From Przewalskia tangutica (taxonomy: Eukaryota > Streptophyta > Magnoliopsida > Solanales > Solanaceae): DNA of 64,000 bases. Positions 34,797 through 46,661 of the stretch are shown one piece after another. The stretch covers positions 54,387,142 through 54,451,141 of the forward strand of contig CM056733.1 of NCBI GenBank assembly GCA_029844215.1. The letters run 5' to 3'. Positions within the stretch are counted from its first letter, which is position 1. Every line of letters begins with the position of its first letter. Both the position numbers and the translations under genes were made by a program. The notes below the pieces were generated by a model. The model made no database searches and was not told the DNA's origin. It saw only the letters and a list, made by a program, of their open reading frames with translations.

Positions 34797-35945
34797 TGAT
34801 GCGCGATTTAATGCACACACTTACGCAAGTGCACGTGTCGAGTCAAGTAATATAGTCTTAGAAGATTGAGTTATCGTCCTCAGGGATTAGTGTTCAAGTA
34901 CCAACTTCTATTCTATGTTATCTATTTAGTGACCGATAATTGAGTTGTTGTTTATGATTCTAATTATGAAAACTAATTAAACTATGTGTTTTACTTCAGT
35001 AATGTGGAAATAGGGCTTCCAAATCTCCTCAACTATCCGCTTAACTTACTTATTAATGCAATCAATGATGGTTCTTCTTCTATTTGAGATAGCAGGTTTA
35101 CTAAGCCGTTTTATACTCCTGTTAAGATTATATAAACACTCAACCCCAGTACAACACATTTCTACCTTTCGGTGATAAGGTTGACTCTAGAGGATGATTA
35201 AGAACAAAAACCTTATTAATGCTACACAAGTAATCGGGGTATTTCCATCCACAATTCAACCTATGTCTATCCAACTACAGCATATTCACAACCTCCCCTT
35301 TCGGATTTCGGTTAGAAATCATAAGAATTATGATAATTAATGATCAGGTAATTACCAAGCAATCAAAACATATATTGAATAAATCTCACAATAAGAAGAA
35401 GAACCAAGAACATGCATTAATTCATAAAGAAAAGGTTCGAGTGAATTGACATGGAAAACCCTATATTAAAGTTAGTTCCTAGCCATAGACATGACAAGAA
35501 CTAATTTATCATCCAACATAAACTGAAAATAAAGTAAAACAAGAACAAGAAAATTACTAAAAGAAGGTCTCCAATCTTGATCTCCAAAGTGTTGTGAATT
35601 GGCCAAGAGAGGAACCCCTAATTCTGACCTAGGGTTCTCTTTTTATAGCCTTCAAAACGTGGTGCAGGGTTTTTCCTCAGGCCTGGCCCATTGTCTTTCG
35701 AAAATCTGATTTTCCCGCTTGCCTGCGCCAAGCGCTGCTCGTACTCGCTTCGCCACTTTCTCGCTTTTCGAGCTCTGGAACCTCCGTTTTTGCCCTCTTT
35801 TTGCTCCTTTTCGCCAATGAGCCACTTTAAACCAATATGACTCAAAAGGAAGAAAATCTATCCTAAGACGACACGTATTTGTACAAAATTGGACAAAAGA
35901 CTCACTAAAATTGACTCAAAAGGTGTATATAAAATACACCGATCA
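34797..35945 (-). repeat. 5' LTR of the Athila-like element
   Basis: 1149 bp, nearly identical to 27559-28786 except that most of the GC-rich cassette is lost near 35715-35740. Confidence 0.92.
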
Positions 35946-35950
35946 GCTCC

Positions 35951-37880
35951 CCAAATCATATTCTCTTTCAATATCATTCCGCCACAAGACTTTGACGGAA
36001 GCCACGTCCTTAGTCCGTAGTCGCCTGACCTGGCGATCAAGTATCGCTATGGGACTCTCCTCAAACGATAACCCCTCTGTCACTTGGACATCACTAACCG
36101 GGAAACTCTGAATGGATCTCCGATACACTCCCATAACATAACAACATGGAAGATCAGATGTACATGCCTCCCAAGCGGACGCATATCTAAATCATAGGCA
36201 ACCTTGCCTACTCTACGGACAATCTGATAAGACCCAATATACCTTGGGCTTAGTTTCTCTTTCTTACCAAGCCTCATCACACCCTTCATGGGTGATGCCT
36301 TTAAGAAGATTCAATCGTTAATCTCGAACTCTAAGTGTCGACGTCAATTCTCTGCATAAAGTTCTTGTCGACTCTGAGCTTGCTAATAATCTTTCCTGGA
36401 TAAGCTTCGCCTTATTTACAGCCCGTTAAATCAAGTCTGGGCCAATTAACTGAACCTCGCCTACGTCGAACCAACCAACCGGCGATCTACACTTTCTTTC
36501 ATACAAGGCCTCATACAGGGCCATCTGAATACTTGAATGGTAACGGGTATTATACGCGACTCAACGAGAGGCAAAAGATCCTCCCAGCTACCCCTGAAAT
36601 AAAAAACACATGCCCGCAACCTATCCTCAAGTATGTGGATAACATGTCCTGCCTGTCCATCGGTCTGAGGGTGAAATGAACCACTGAGACTCACATGTGT
36701 CCCTAACCCTTTCTGAAACCCCCCCCCCCAGAAGTTAGCTGTAAACTGAGCTCATCTGTTTGACATCATAATGTTGGAACCCCGTGCAGTCTCACAATCT
36801 TCCTGCTATATAATCTAGCATAATTCTCAGCTGAGTAAGTGGTCCTGATCGGAAGAAAATGGGCTGATTTTGTCAGCCTGTCTACTATAACCCATAAGGA
36901 ATCGCACTTCCTCTTAGTACGATGCAACCCTATAACATAATCCATATCAATCACCTCCTACTACCAAGCGGGATCTCAATCGTCGATAATAGCCCACTGG
37001 GCTTCTGATGCTCACCTCGACTGCGCTAATTGGACATCGAAAGCAACTCTGCTACGTCCCTCTCCAGGCCATCTTACCAATACATACATCTGAGGTCATG
37101 ATACATCTTAGTCGACCCCGAATAAATAGAGTAATGAGCACTGCGTGCCTCCCCAAAAACATGCTGACAAGTCCTGCAGCATCGGGCACACATAATCTAT
37201 CCTCATATCACAGCACCCCATCCGGTGCTACTCAAACATGCTCTTCTTCTCTCGGAGAGCCGTATCTCAATTCCGCACTAGAACTGGATCCTTATATTGT
37301 TGACTCTTCACCTCCTCAAATAGGGAAGACTCAGCAACCTCTCGCATCTGAACTCCACTATTATCGGAATCAACCAGCCGAACCCCTAGGCTCGCTAGCT
37401 GATGAATCTCACGGACCATGTCCTGTCTATCTGGTTGTCCATCTAACAAACTACCCATAGATCTACGACTAAGAGTATCTGTAATCACATTGGCTTCCTC
37501 CAGGTGGTATAGGATATAAACATCATAATCCTTAAGCAACTCTAACCACCGTATCTGCCGCAATTTCGGCTTCCTCTGTCCGAAGATATACTGGAGACTC
37601 TTGTGGTCTGCCTAAATATCCACCTGAGCTCCACATAACTAATGCCTACAAATCTTCAAGGCATGAATAACGGCTGCCAACTCTAAATCGTGGCTAGGGT
37701 AACTCCGCTCATGCTCCCTTAGCTGCCGGGAAGCATAGGCTATAACCTTACCGTGCTGCATCAGCACACAACCTAGCCCAACACTCAAAGTGTTACAATA
37801 ATAATCTAACCCTCTAGTCCCTCAGGAGGGGTTAGAACTGTAGTCGTAGTCAACTTATCTTCCAATAACTGGAAGCCTTT
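35951..37880 (-). pseudogene. pol: pol remnant of the minus-strand Tekay-like element
   Basis: Read on the minus strand, pieces of RNase H and its connection (around 37800-37500, with LLKDYDVYILYHLEEANVIT), integrase (IDMDYVIGLHRTKRKCDSLW at about 36950, LTKSAHFLPIRTTYSAENYA), the GPY/F-like module (LSPRYIGSYQIVRRVGKVAY) and a chromodomain (SPIAILDRQVRRLRTKDVAS) appear in several frames. The end of the chromodomain lies beyond the Athila insertion at 27348-27553 (the PHLF motif). Frameshifts and stops are dense, about one every 200-300 bp. The order and motifs match the + strand element at 5600-7615. A C10 run at 36720-36730 sits in one of the broken stretches. Confidence 0.85.
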
Positions 37881-37914
37881 CTCACACTTCCGAAATGTTC
37901 GGGCACGATACAAT

Positions 37915-38700
37915 CTAAATCGTGATTCATGTTTCCAGTCTTCTGTTGCAACCAAACTTGGTTACTATACTTAGATTCAAATTCCTTCAATTGCCTCATG
38001 GCTACGACTTTCTGCCGATCACAATCTAGGGGGAGATTTCCTTGATCTGGTCAAGTAGTAATCCTATTATTTTTCCCAGCTCATAGAGCTTATAGTCCGG
38101 TGTTCAACCCCAATTCGTGGTATTACATAATCCAATAGTTTGCCAAGATTTCTTATTTTGTCATGATTATGTCTCTCATCGTTCGAGTGTCTGCTCGTCT
38201 TACCTTTATTTTCCATTTCACGTTGTCCTGGGGTCTCTTATCTCCCTGTATTTCCTTCTATCTTGATTCTTAATCATACATGTTCATTTATGCGTATTAC
38301 CCGCATTTGTATCCTTACGACACTTCTTCAACCATTTCCTCGTATCGTCCTCAATTACCCCAACCCAATACCTTTTTCTAAGGTTATCTAAAATTGTAAC
38401 CTATTGCATAACGAGGCCGGAGATTTTACCAGTCCCATATCTATGGCCTAATAATATGGATACGCATAACTCTCAATAATACGTAAAACTATCCTTTTAC
38501 GTGGGGGAGAGAGTTTATCTCCCTTTCATAATCTTAATCATCAAGCGCCACCTTATAATCGTATAGATTTTTTTAGACCTACCAATGATATCTTCTGTTT
38601 TCCGCAGGCAACACTCGTACTTATCTTACTCTTGCTTTGCGCATTTTTCCTGAAACCATTCGGAAGGTCGTGGCCCTGACTGCCACACTAAACCAACTCC
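37915..38700 (-). other. Shared module X between protease and RNase H remnants
   Basis: On the minus strand this region lies where the RT palm should be, but I see no RT motif and no long frame. It matches the old gypsy remnant at about 10700-11760 in the same order relative to RNase H. Example: CAGAAAGTC..AGCC, then GAAGGAATT, then AAGTATA.T.ACCA in both. Confidence 0.6.
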
Positions 38701-38939
38701 AAGTACCTCCAAGGGCACTTAACATAAACTCCTTCAATGATCGTACGTTCTTATCTCCGTCTCTTAACGTTCAATATTCAAATCAATTACTTCAATGAAA
38801 CAAGTCACATAGACTCCACAATTTATCATGTCAAAGAAGGAAGGAATAACTTACATATTACTAACACTTCCATTCCTTTCCAATCGATCACCGGCTCACC
38901 GGGAAACTAGAATCGAACCAATCTCTCTCTGCAGTCAAC

Positions 38940-39240
38940 GTTGGCCTAACAAAAAGCCAACTAGTCCGTACCCATAATGACCTCAAAGTCTGACATTTCT
39001 AGCTCTACTAGGTCTGCTAGGGTCTGATGATTGTATCATCACCGGGCAATTCTTATATACCCGCTCATCTACCACCCAAACACTCACGGGTGTAGCTACC
39101 TCGAAAGGTTCTTATGGATTCAGGCTCTATTCTTATACACTTGGTTGCTCCCTGAACATGATTTCTTAAGGGTTCATTACCTTCTCAGACAACTCATCAC
39201 CTCATAATTATCTCAAATTAGCACGTAAAACCTTGATGAG
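38940..39240 (-). pseudogene. pol: Protease remnant of the minus-strand Tekay-like element
   Basis: On the minus strand the text matches the protease flank of the + strand element at 4340-4510: the PFEVATPV-like phrase, the ERVYKACPV-like phrase and the LADLIELDM-like phrase are recognisable in broken frames. The active-site region, gag and the leader side are missing or unrecognisable between here and the primer site, apart from a conserved leader at 39480-39640. Confidence 0.7.
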
Positions 39241-39479
39241 AATTCATTAACTCGTCTCATACCTTCCCGGTATCTATTTAGTCCTTACCAATTCTTGGTA
39301 ATTTATAAGCATTCTAGGCAACACGCGTCTGACCCTCATACATAAATCCGTATAGCTGTATATCATTATACCAACTATACAACAATTATTACCAACCTGG
39401 ATACGCAATCCACATAATCCTTCCTGGGTCATTGTTGCCTTTCTCATAGCTGCAATCAATATAACTTGTTAGGGAGAGA

Positions 39480-39655
39480 CGACCCTAACAACACAGCTCT
39501 ATCGCACGATCGCAGAGTGAGAAGAATGGAAACCAATCCTAAATGTCCTGCAGCCTCCTGGTTATAGATGTGGTGCACAGCACACCGATAACCAAGACTC
39601 TACTAGACACGGTCTGTAGACACTTTCCGAGGACTAACTGCTCTGATACCACTTT
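39480..39655 (-). other. Leader and primer site of the minus-strand Tekay-like element
   Basis: Reverse-complement match to 2687-2860, including GGTTTCCATTCTT and the GTGTTGTGCACCACATCTAT-like text. The primer site TGGTATCAGAGC is on the minus strand at 39640-39651, intact. Confidence 0.85.
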
Positions 39656-42600
39656 TGTCACGACCCGACCCCGGGCCCGCGACTGGTGCCCTACCTGGGC
39701 ACCCTTACAGGTATACATCAGAGATAATCAACGGAACATACATAACCACATAACGTCTAACAACAAAAATAAACAACAGGCTAGCCGATAAGGCAACCTT
39801 CCATACATATATAATTACATATCCAAAAGCAGTACATCCCTTCTTTTACAAACTGACCCACAAGATATGACTACAGACCTCTAAGAGTTTTGACATAACG
39901 ACTGTGACGGGACAGAGCCCCATCATACCCCTAAATGTACAACAACCGACAATACCAGGAATCTGAACAAAAGATAAGCCTCCGGAGTAATGGAGCTTCT
40001 CAACGGCTGAACAGTGATCCTAAGAGTGAGGATCAGCAACCTGTTTAACTCTACCTGCGGCATGAACGCAGCCCTCGAGGAAAGGGGGTCAGTACAAAAT
40101 ATGTACCAAGTATGTGAAACTGAAAGTACTGCAATTTAAATCATAAGTCTAGACATAAAGCTGGAGACAAGTATGATAACCAAAATAACAGTACACTGTG
40201 CCTTACTAATAATGAGAGTAATCAAGAGTACACTTTACTGCATAAAAATAGGAAGCTTATGATCAAATTAGGGCCACCCTCCCGTAGTATCATTAAGCAA
40301 TCCTACTCCTGGGACTATTTCTCCCGCATAGGTCCTGTGGACCCGCAATGGAGCATTGCTCCGCATGGGACTATTTCACCCGCATGGGACTATTTCACAT
40401 GCATGGGCCCGGTGGACCCGCAATGAGTACATACGCCGCACTCACATCGTGTGGAGCAAATCCACGGAATAAGTAGTAACCCGGGGGTTTACCCCGCAAG
40501 AATAACATAAAACTAGCACAATCGGCTATCATACATAACATAAGCAAGTTAAGAAATCCCTTAACTTCTTATTGGACTTAATTAGCATGCACTCTCATTT
40601 TATTTAACTTAAGGCACTAACATGTCATGAAAAATCCGGGAATTTAACCCAAAGTACTATGTACTTCTATTCTTTTCAAAAGACTCCTTTTTAAATAAAA
40701 CCCCAAGATACTAATGGCCTTAATATCAAGGCATACTTGCTTTCTCAAAACAAGTCACTACATCTTTAGAAATTCAAATCAAAGCTTTTAAAAAATATCA
40801 AGCATTTTTACTTTCACAGCCTAGGCAACTCATGCCTATAAATCAAGTAGATCACTCTCTTAACCTTCCATAAAGACATTATAACTAACTTCCCACAAAA
40901 CCGTTATAACCCTTTATGTTTTAGACAAACCAAAACAATTACGTTCCTCTTTGAAACCAAGAGACTTATACTTTTGAAAACCAAGTATCATATACTTTCA
41001 AATTAAGTTTCATAACTTTCAGAATACTTCAAGTTCCTTGACTTTAGAAATCAAGTCTATTAACTTTAAAATAGTTCAAGTAACCCATACTTTTCCAAAT
41101 CAAGTATTCTGTTCTTTTCAAGTCAAGTAATCTTTACATGTAACATCAAGTAACATATACTTTTAAAAGCCGAGTTACTTCACTTTTCGAAATCAAGGCA
41201 AGGATACCAAACTGAAACCAAGTTCACTTAAAATACGTACGTATACCGTACTATACCTTTGTAAATACTCATGCTCAAGAGATAGGGAAGAGTTCACATA
41301 CCTCTCCGACTTAATCCACTTGTCAAGTTGAATATGTCGCACGTAGAATATCAACCTATAATGACCATAATACGTCTATCAACTTCTAGCTTTCCAACGT
41401 AGAATATTCTAAGTATAAAGCTTCCTATTCTACGGAAAATTAGGCAGCACGTCCTTTGTTTCTACGTACTTTTCCACCTTTTTAAGGCCCGAAATCAATA
41501 ACCAACATGCCACATTCAAGGCTCAACAATTCAGCTAACCAAAGGGGATTACACGCCAAACAGGACGTGTAAAATTCTGCCCCACAATTAATATTAAAAC
41601 TGTCCATTTCCTTAAAGCAATTCTTGGATCAAATGTGTAACAACATAAAGTTCATTCCAATTCCTTTTCAATCCAAATTGTTATTCTAACATGTTATACA
41701 GCCGCAATTGATTATAACAACTATAATCCATTCTTTCTATAACATGCGACGATTGTAACTAACAACTAAATTGAATTACAATCTTAATGGCTAACATGAA
41801 TTTTTTTCGGATTTTAGGCTTCCAATAACACTTATCAATCTTCATATTATATATCTCATGATCATATATCACTTTCATAACATGGAATCTTCAATTACAA
41901 TAGTAAGACGAAGATTATTACCTCAATAAGCCCAAATACAATCCAAGATTAAAAGTCGATCCTTAGCAACTTTAGCTCCTCTTCTTGACGTTCCAATCCA
42001 CTCCAAGCAACCCTTAGAAGCTTATGAAGAACTCTTCTTCAAGTTCCAACTCCAACTATGAAAACCCCTTAGGTTTTCATGTTGCGACTAACGTAAAAAC
42101 GAAGCTTTCCGGGATCTTTGTATTGAGATATCCTTATAATACCTCTAGGAACCTTGGGTTTAAGTATTGTGAATTATGAACAACAAACGAAATTTTTTTG
42201 TGTGGAGAAAGGCACAAAGCCGAGAGCTCCTCTCAACAAGAACAAGAATGAAATTTCTCTAAGTGTTGTGTGTTTGTCTTGTAACTAGTATAGTTATATA
42301 AGGCATCCAAGGGCTAAGATTAGCCCAAATGGAAGGCTAGGATGTGGTCAATTATCTCAAGCTAACTTGACCCTTTGACTTGGTCCATTTTTCTTCATCC
42401 AACAAGCCCATGTGGAGGGTGACACGTGTCGCCCTCCCATTGGTGTAAAATATTTTGTTTCCCGAAATTTCCATAATTGGTCAAAATATCAGAAACCTCG
42501 TGGATCCCACCAAAAAAGTAAAATTTCTCGGGTGGGCCTCACGTATCCAACTCTGAAAATAAAATTCCATAATTCTGATAAATTCTAAAAGTCTTAATTA

Positions 42601-42760
42601 ACAAATTTGAGAATCCAATTCTCATTAACGAACAATTTTCCTTCCTGGTGTTCGGAAGATTTTTCCTTAGGAAAATAATTCTTTCTTTCGTTCAAATTTT
42701 TACATCTTGTGTTCTCCCATCTATTCTCCTATACATGTCCTGGATTTACGGGGTTTAACA
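39656..42760 (-). repeat. 5' LTR of the minus-strand Tekay-like element
   Basis: 3.1 kb, from TGTCACGACCCGACC to GGGGTTTAACA, the complete version of 24839-27325. It contains CATGCGGG-type repeats near 40320-40450. The outer end is followed by the CGTTC duplication. Confidence 0.92.
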
Positions 42761-42765
42761 CGTTC

Positions 42766-44339
42766 CCAACTCACCGTCGAACCACACAACCACCATCAAC
42801 GCCGCACCTTATCCCTTCATCTCCCGTCGTCGAATCGCTCACAACAGTCGTTGGAGCCTCGAGCTTCGGTGAACCCCATTGTTCCTGTCATCGTCGCCCC
42901 AGTATACTTTGATACAGAACTGTCACACCCACTGCTCACCGTCGAACTGCCACATGGTGGCGTCGCCCCGGCATTTCGCCGACAAGGCGACGCCGACCCC
43001 TTTCCCTCTTTTGTTGTGTTGCTGGCTTCATCTTGTGATTTGTTAGACTGAATTGGTATTTATGGACTGCTTTTTTTTTATTGTGATCTAGCCGGAGTTT
43101 AAGAACTCCGGCGACCTTGTTTCTTTATTTTTTGTCGATCTACTGTCTCTGTTGGACTGTTTCGCTGATTTTATATTCGCCTGGAGTTCTTGAAAAACTC
43201 CGGTGATGTTCTGAGATATCCGACGATTTCATTGGTACTGTTCTGATATTTTCCGACTGTTCGTCGGATTGATTTTTTCGGCAATTTTGTTGGCTACTGC
43301 TTTGTTGTTTTTCGGCTATTTTTTAGACTTGTTTCCGCTGTTTTACTGTCGTTGGACTGAGTTTGACAATTTTTCCCTTTATTTTAAACTGATTGGAATA
43401 GTTTCTTATTTCCAAAAGAACAGATACTGCACTGTTGTTATTTTATTGATTTAGAAACATATACTACATATGACCAATGAAAAAGTTATCCGTCGATTTT
43501 TGAGGCCTCCACAGTTGCAAAGACGGAAAATAAAATAAAATGAAGCTTTCTGGGCGTTGATGATTTCTTCAACTTACACATGATAACTAACATGCGCTGG
43601 CGGGACGAATTTTCGCAGCCGGACTTGTTTAGGATGTCCCACTTTATTTTTTATATATCTAAGCCCTCTGTGTTTAAAACTATTACTGTTTTGGCGCGGA
43701 TCTGAAGGTTTTATTTATTTTATTGTTTCTAACAATATTGGTCGATGAAGGAATCTCCGTCTGATTTCCAAGGTCTCCCTTGTACAAAAGACGGGTTTAT
43801 TTTTGGCTTTACTTATTAATTCTTGTCATTACTTTAAAATTATTCATTCTATTACTAACACTTTTACTAAGTGTTTATACAGGTACCCGGAGATGCATCT
43901 TGTGCAGAATGCCTAAAAAATGGGCTAAAAAAGATGTCCCGGAGTCTTATTTTATGTCGTTGCATTTAATTTTAGTTTTATTATTCTGTATTGCATTTTA
44001 TTTTAATTGTAAAAAATGCTTAGAATAGGTAGATTAAAAGGCAATATATAATTAACCTTAGTTTGATCGGATAGCCGCAAGTTAGCGGATCTTAAAGGAT
44101 GCCTAACCCTTCCCTTTAGGATAATAAAGAACTCTGATCCAGAATCTCATTAATTCCGCAGACCTTTAAATGGAGATCAATTGCAATATTTTTATTGCAA
44201 TAGTTCAAGTGTCCTAATTCACTTTAATAATTAGGTGGTGACTCCTCAAAATAAGCATTTTTGCTCCATCCAGGGAACCGCGCCAAAGAGCAACGTTGCG
44301 GATACTGTTCAGACCCCGAGGTCAAAAACGGGCGCGACA
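42766..44339 (+). repeat. Right LTR of the Ogre-like element, second part
   Basis: Continues 24838 and matches 13130-14705. It ends GGGCGCGACA. The short frames at 43269-43454 and 43780-44028 repeat those of the left LTR and look fortuitous. Confidence 0.9.
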
Positions 44340-44344
44340 TCAGG

Positions 44345-45747
44345 ATTACGAGACAAGATTATGACGAAGGTCCATTGCTCACGATATTTCATTCACCATG
44401 GATCTACTAATATGTATCATGATCTCAAAGGTATGTATTGGTGGAACGAATGAAGAGTAACATTGCGGAGTTGGTAGTTCAATGTCTTAATTATCAGCAA
44501 GTAAAGTAGAGCACCAAAAACCCGACGACTTGATTCAAAATATTGAAATCCCGATGTGGAAATAGAAAATGATTAATATGGATTTCATTATGGGGTTTAC
44601 CTCGCTCTTATTATAAATTTGATTCTATTTGGGTGACTGTGATAGACTGGCCAAATCAACTCAATTCCTGGCAGTAAAAACTATATACATAGCCGAGGAG
44701 CGCTGTTTAGAGCTAATTTCTGGAGATCATTTCAAAAAGATTTGGACACTCAAGTAAATCTTAGCACAACTTTGCACCCTCAAACAGATGGGCAGGCCGA
44801 TCGTACGATACAAACGTTCAAAGACATGTTACGAGCTCGCGTATTGGACCTCAAGAGAAGTTGGGATGATCATCTAACCCTTATTGAATTTCGTACAATA
44901 ACAATTATCATGTTAGTATTAAAATGGCTCCATATGAGGCTTTGTATGGACAAAAATGTAGACCTCCTATTAGATGGTTTGAAGTAGGCGAATCAAAATC
45001 AGTTGGCCTGACCTAGTGCACCAAGCCATAGAGAATGTGAAGCTCATCTAAGAATGACTGTTAACTGCTCATAGTCGGTAGAAGTCATATTCAGGTGTGC
45101 AGCGACGGGATTTAGAGTTCCAAGTGGATAATTGGGTCTTTTTGAGGATTTCTTCTATGAGATTGTGATGAGATTTGGGGGAAAAGGGAAAGCTCAGCCC
45201 AAGGTATATTGAGTCATATCGCATAATTCGATTAATCAACCAAGTGTCTTACGAATTGGAATTGCCTCCAGAGTTAGAGTTTGTTCATCTGGTTTTCCAT
45301 ATTTCTATGTTATGAGCGTGTGTTGGGGATCCTTCCCGGATTGTACCGATTGATGACGTAAAGGTTACAAAGGATATATCATATGAAGAAGTTCATATTG
45401 CTATCGTAGATTGACAAGTCCGCAAGTTGAGGACTAAAGAAGTAGCCTCTATGAGAGTCCTATGACGGAATGAGAATGTAGAAGAAATGACATGGGAGGC
45501 GGAAGAGAAGATGAAACAAAAATATTCTTACTTATTTCAGACCAACACCGAGGTTCCGAGAGAAGCATAAGGTAAGTTCTATTTCTGAGTATTATAATTA
45601 AAGCTTGATGACCATGTGAGATCCGATAAATGATGTATGTTATATTATATGGTCCCGTGAAGAGGTGGTTGTGTTTTCTAGCCACGTGACTGAGATTAGA
45701 TATGTCACCCCAACATTCGTGGATGAATGTTTCTAAGGGGGGGAAAA
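44345..45747 (+). pseudogene. pol: Old gypsy element, integrase to polypurine tract
   Basis: Degraded + strand frames show the zinc-finger end (MYHDLKGMYWWNE near 44410-44453), the core C-terminal part (TLHPQTDGQADRTIQTFKDM near 44770, then SWDDHLTLIEF), the GPY/F-like module and a chromodomain-like end near 45360-45540. Stops interrupt every 100-200 bp. The polypurine run AAGGGGGGGAAAATG precedes a TGTAACATTCCGTAC LTR start at 45748. This is the same element as 10508-12390, cut by the Ogre-like insertion. Clearly the oldest coding remnant in the window. Confidence 0.82.
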
Positions 45748-46088
45748 TGTAACATTCCGTACTTTTGGATCATGGTTTGAATCGCTAGGCATATGTAAAT
45801 AGATCCGATTGTTGGAGGATCTATGTCATATTCACATACGTAAATGAAGAGCTTAGTATATAAATAGATGTGGTCCCGAAATAATTTAGGACTTAATAAG
45901 TGTAACAGCGGAAATTAAAAATAATATTTTATGTCAAAAGGGGTTCTGGACTAGTGTTATGTCACATGATCACGATAATGACTATACCAAGTGTGTTAAA
46001 TAATTACTATTTAAGTGAATTATGGACAAGTAATTAATTATGGTATTATTGGATGAAGGAATACATGTTATATTATTAATAACATTTC
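45748..46088 (+). repeat. LTR fragment of the old gypsy element
   Basis: Starts TGTAACATTCCGTAC directly after the polypurine tract. Only about 340 bp are present before other DNA begins. AT-rich, with no further structure. Confidence 0.65.
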
Positions 46089-46157
46089 TGTTGACACCCA
46101 ATTTTGTCCTTCTCTTCCGATTATTTTTTCATAAAAATAAACTATTTTTAACACTAA
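46089..46157 (+). repeat. Tiny Ogre/Tat-like LTR start fragment
   Basis: TGTTGACACCCAATTTTG matches the first bases of the Ogre-like LTRs at 12391 and 24101, then diverges. About 70 bp survive before the TA repeat. Confidence 0.6.
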
Positions 46158-46175
46158 ATATATATATATATATAT
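46158..46175. repeat. TA microsatellite at the viral array border
   Basis: Nine TA units. Viral sequence (CTTTAGATCCTCGG) begins directly after it. Confidence 0.9.
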
Positions 46176-46196
46176 CTTTAGATCCTCGGCCTAACT

Positions 46197-46210
46197 TGGT
46201 ATCAGAGCCA
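46197..46210 (+). promoter_or_regulatory. Unit 1 primer-binding site
   Basis: TGGTATCAGAGCCA, the initiator-Met tRNA site; by convention position 1 of a caulimovirid genome. Confidence 0.88.
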
Positions 46211-46661
46211 TAAAGGGTAAACTCTAAAGAGAAAAATGAGTTCCAGATCAGGTGGTAAACTCCAAATCAGGTGAGTCCCTGTTCGTGTTCCCCGATAAAC
46301 TTGGCTACGGCTGAGCCTTCCGAGTTGGTTAAATCCTGTTTAGACGAACGATCAGATCGCAGGGTCACAGTAAGTCCCCGTGTGTAGGGCCGACAAGAAC
46401 CCATTGATAAACTGTTCGCATTTGGATTGTAGGAAGATAAGGGTCTTCTGAACTAGGATTCCACATACATGGAATTCCACATACATGGATCCTTTATCCC
46501 AATAGAATTACTTCTTATGTTTTTGGAATCATCTTCTTCAATGGATTCAAAGAAGATAATAAATTCCGAAGAAATGGATATATACGTTTTTGAATAGTAG
46601 ATTGATAATTAATCATACATAAGGTAAATAGAGATTACTTCTACAAATTCATAAACCATAC
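46211..46661 (+). other. Unit 1 leader with a relic of the movement-protein start
   Basis: A 450-base leader conserved in all three units. Around 46483-46600 it holds a decayed duplicate of the movement-protein start: CATGGATCC, then ACTACTTCTTAT-like, then ATCATCTTCTTC, GATTCAAAGAAGATAAT and CCGAAGAAAT. It is now closed by stops. The rest resembles a pregenomic leader with a few short ORFs. Confidence 0.75.

Larger units (their letters stand above)
27559..35945 (-). mobile_element. Athila-like Ty3/gypsy retrotransposon
   Basis: LTRs of about 1.2 kb open TGATGCGCG and close ACCGATCA. The primer site matches the 3' end of tRNA-Asp, and the protease, RT, RNase H and integrase are of the Athila/Tat clade, with FMDDFSVFG in RT. 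GCTCC duplications flank it. Most of gag is missing, and no envelope-like ORF is recognisable between integrase and the 3' LTR. It inserted at the chromodomain end of the minus-strand Tekay-like pol. Confidence 0.92.
24839..42760 (-). mobile_element. Tekay-like gypsy element on the minus strand, interrupted
   Basis: LTRs 24839-27325 and 39656-42760 run in the same direction. The primer site (39640-39651) and polypurine tract (27326-27347) are in their normal places, and perfect CGTTC duplications (24834-24838, 42761-42765) flank the unit. Pol remnants (protease, RNase H, integrase, chromodomain) read on the minus strand. Gag and the RT palm are not recognisable. An Athila-like element (27559-35945) splits its 3' end. 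Same family group as 10-10502, but older. Confidence 0.9.
12391..44339 (+). mobile_element. Non-coding Ogre/Tat-like LTR element (LARD type), interrupted
   Basis: Two direct LTRs opening TGTTGACAC and closing GGGCGCGACA bracket an interior with a Tat/Ogre-type primer site (14709), arrays of short tandem repeats and a polypurine tract (24085-24096). I find no gag or pol. Without its nested insertions (19252-23357 and 24839-42760) the interior is about 5.3 kb. This fits a large retrotransposon derivative moved by proteins of an autonomous relative. It sits inside the integrase region of an old gypsy element. Confidence 0.82.

Noticed and set aside
37008..37460. 150-codon + strand frame as a gene
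   Set aside because: It is the antisense of the RNase H-integrase remnant of the minus-strand element.
45748..46157. Host gene or promoter in the gap between gypsy and virus
   Set aside because: Only two LTR fragments and AT-rich DNA are visible, with no open frame.
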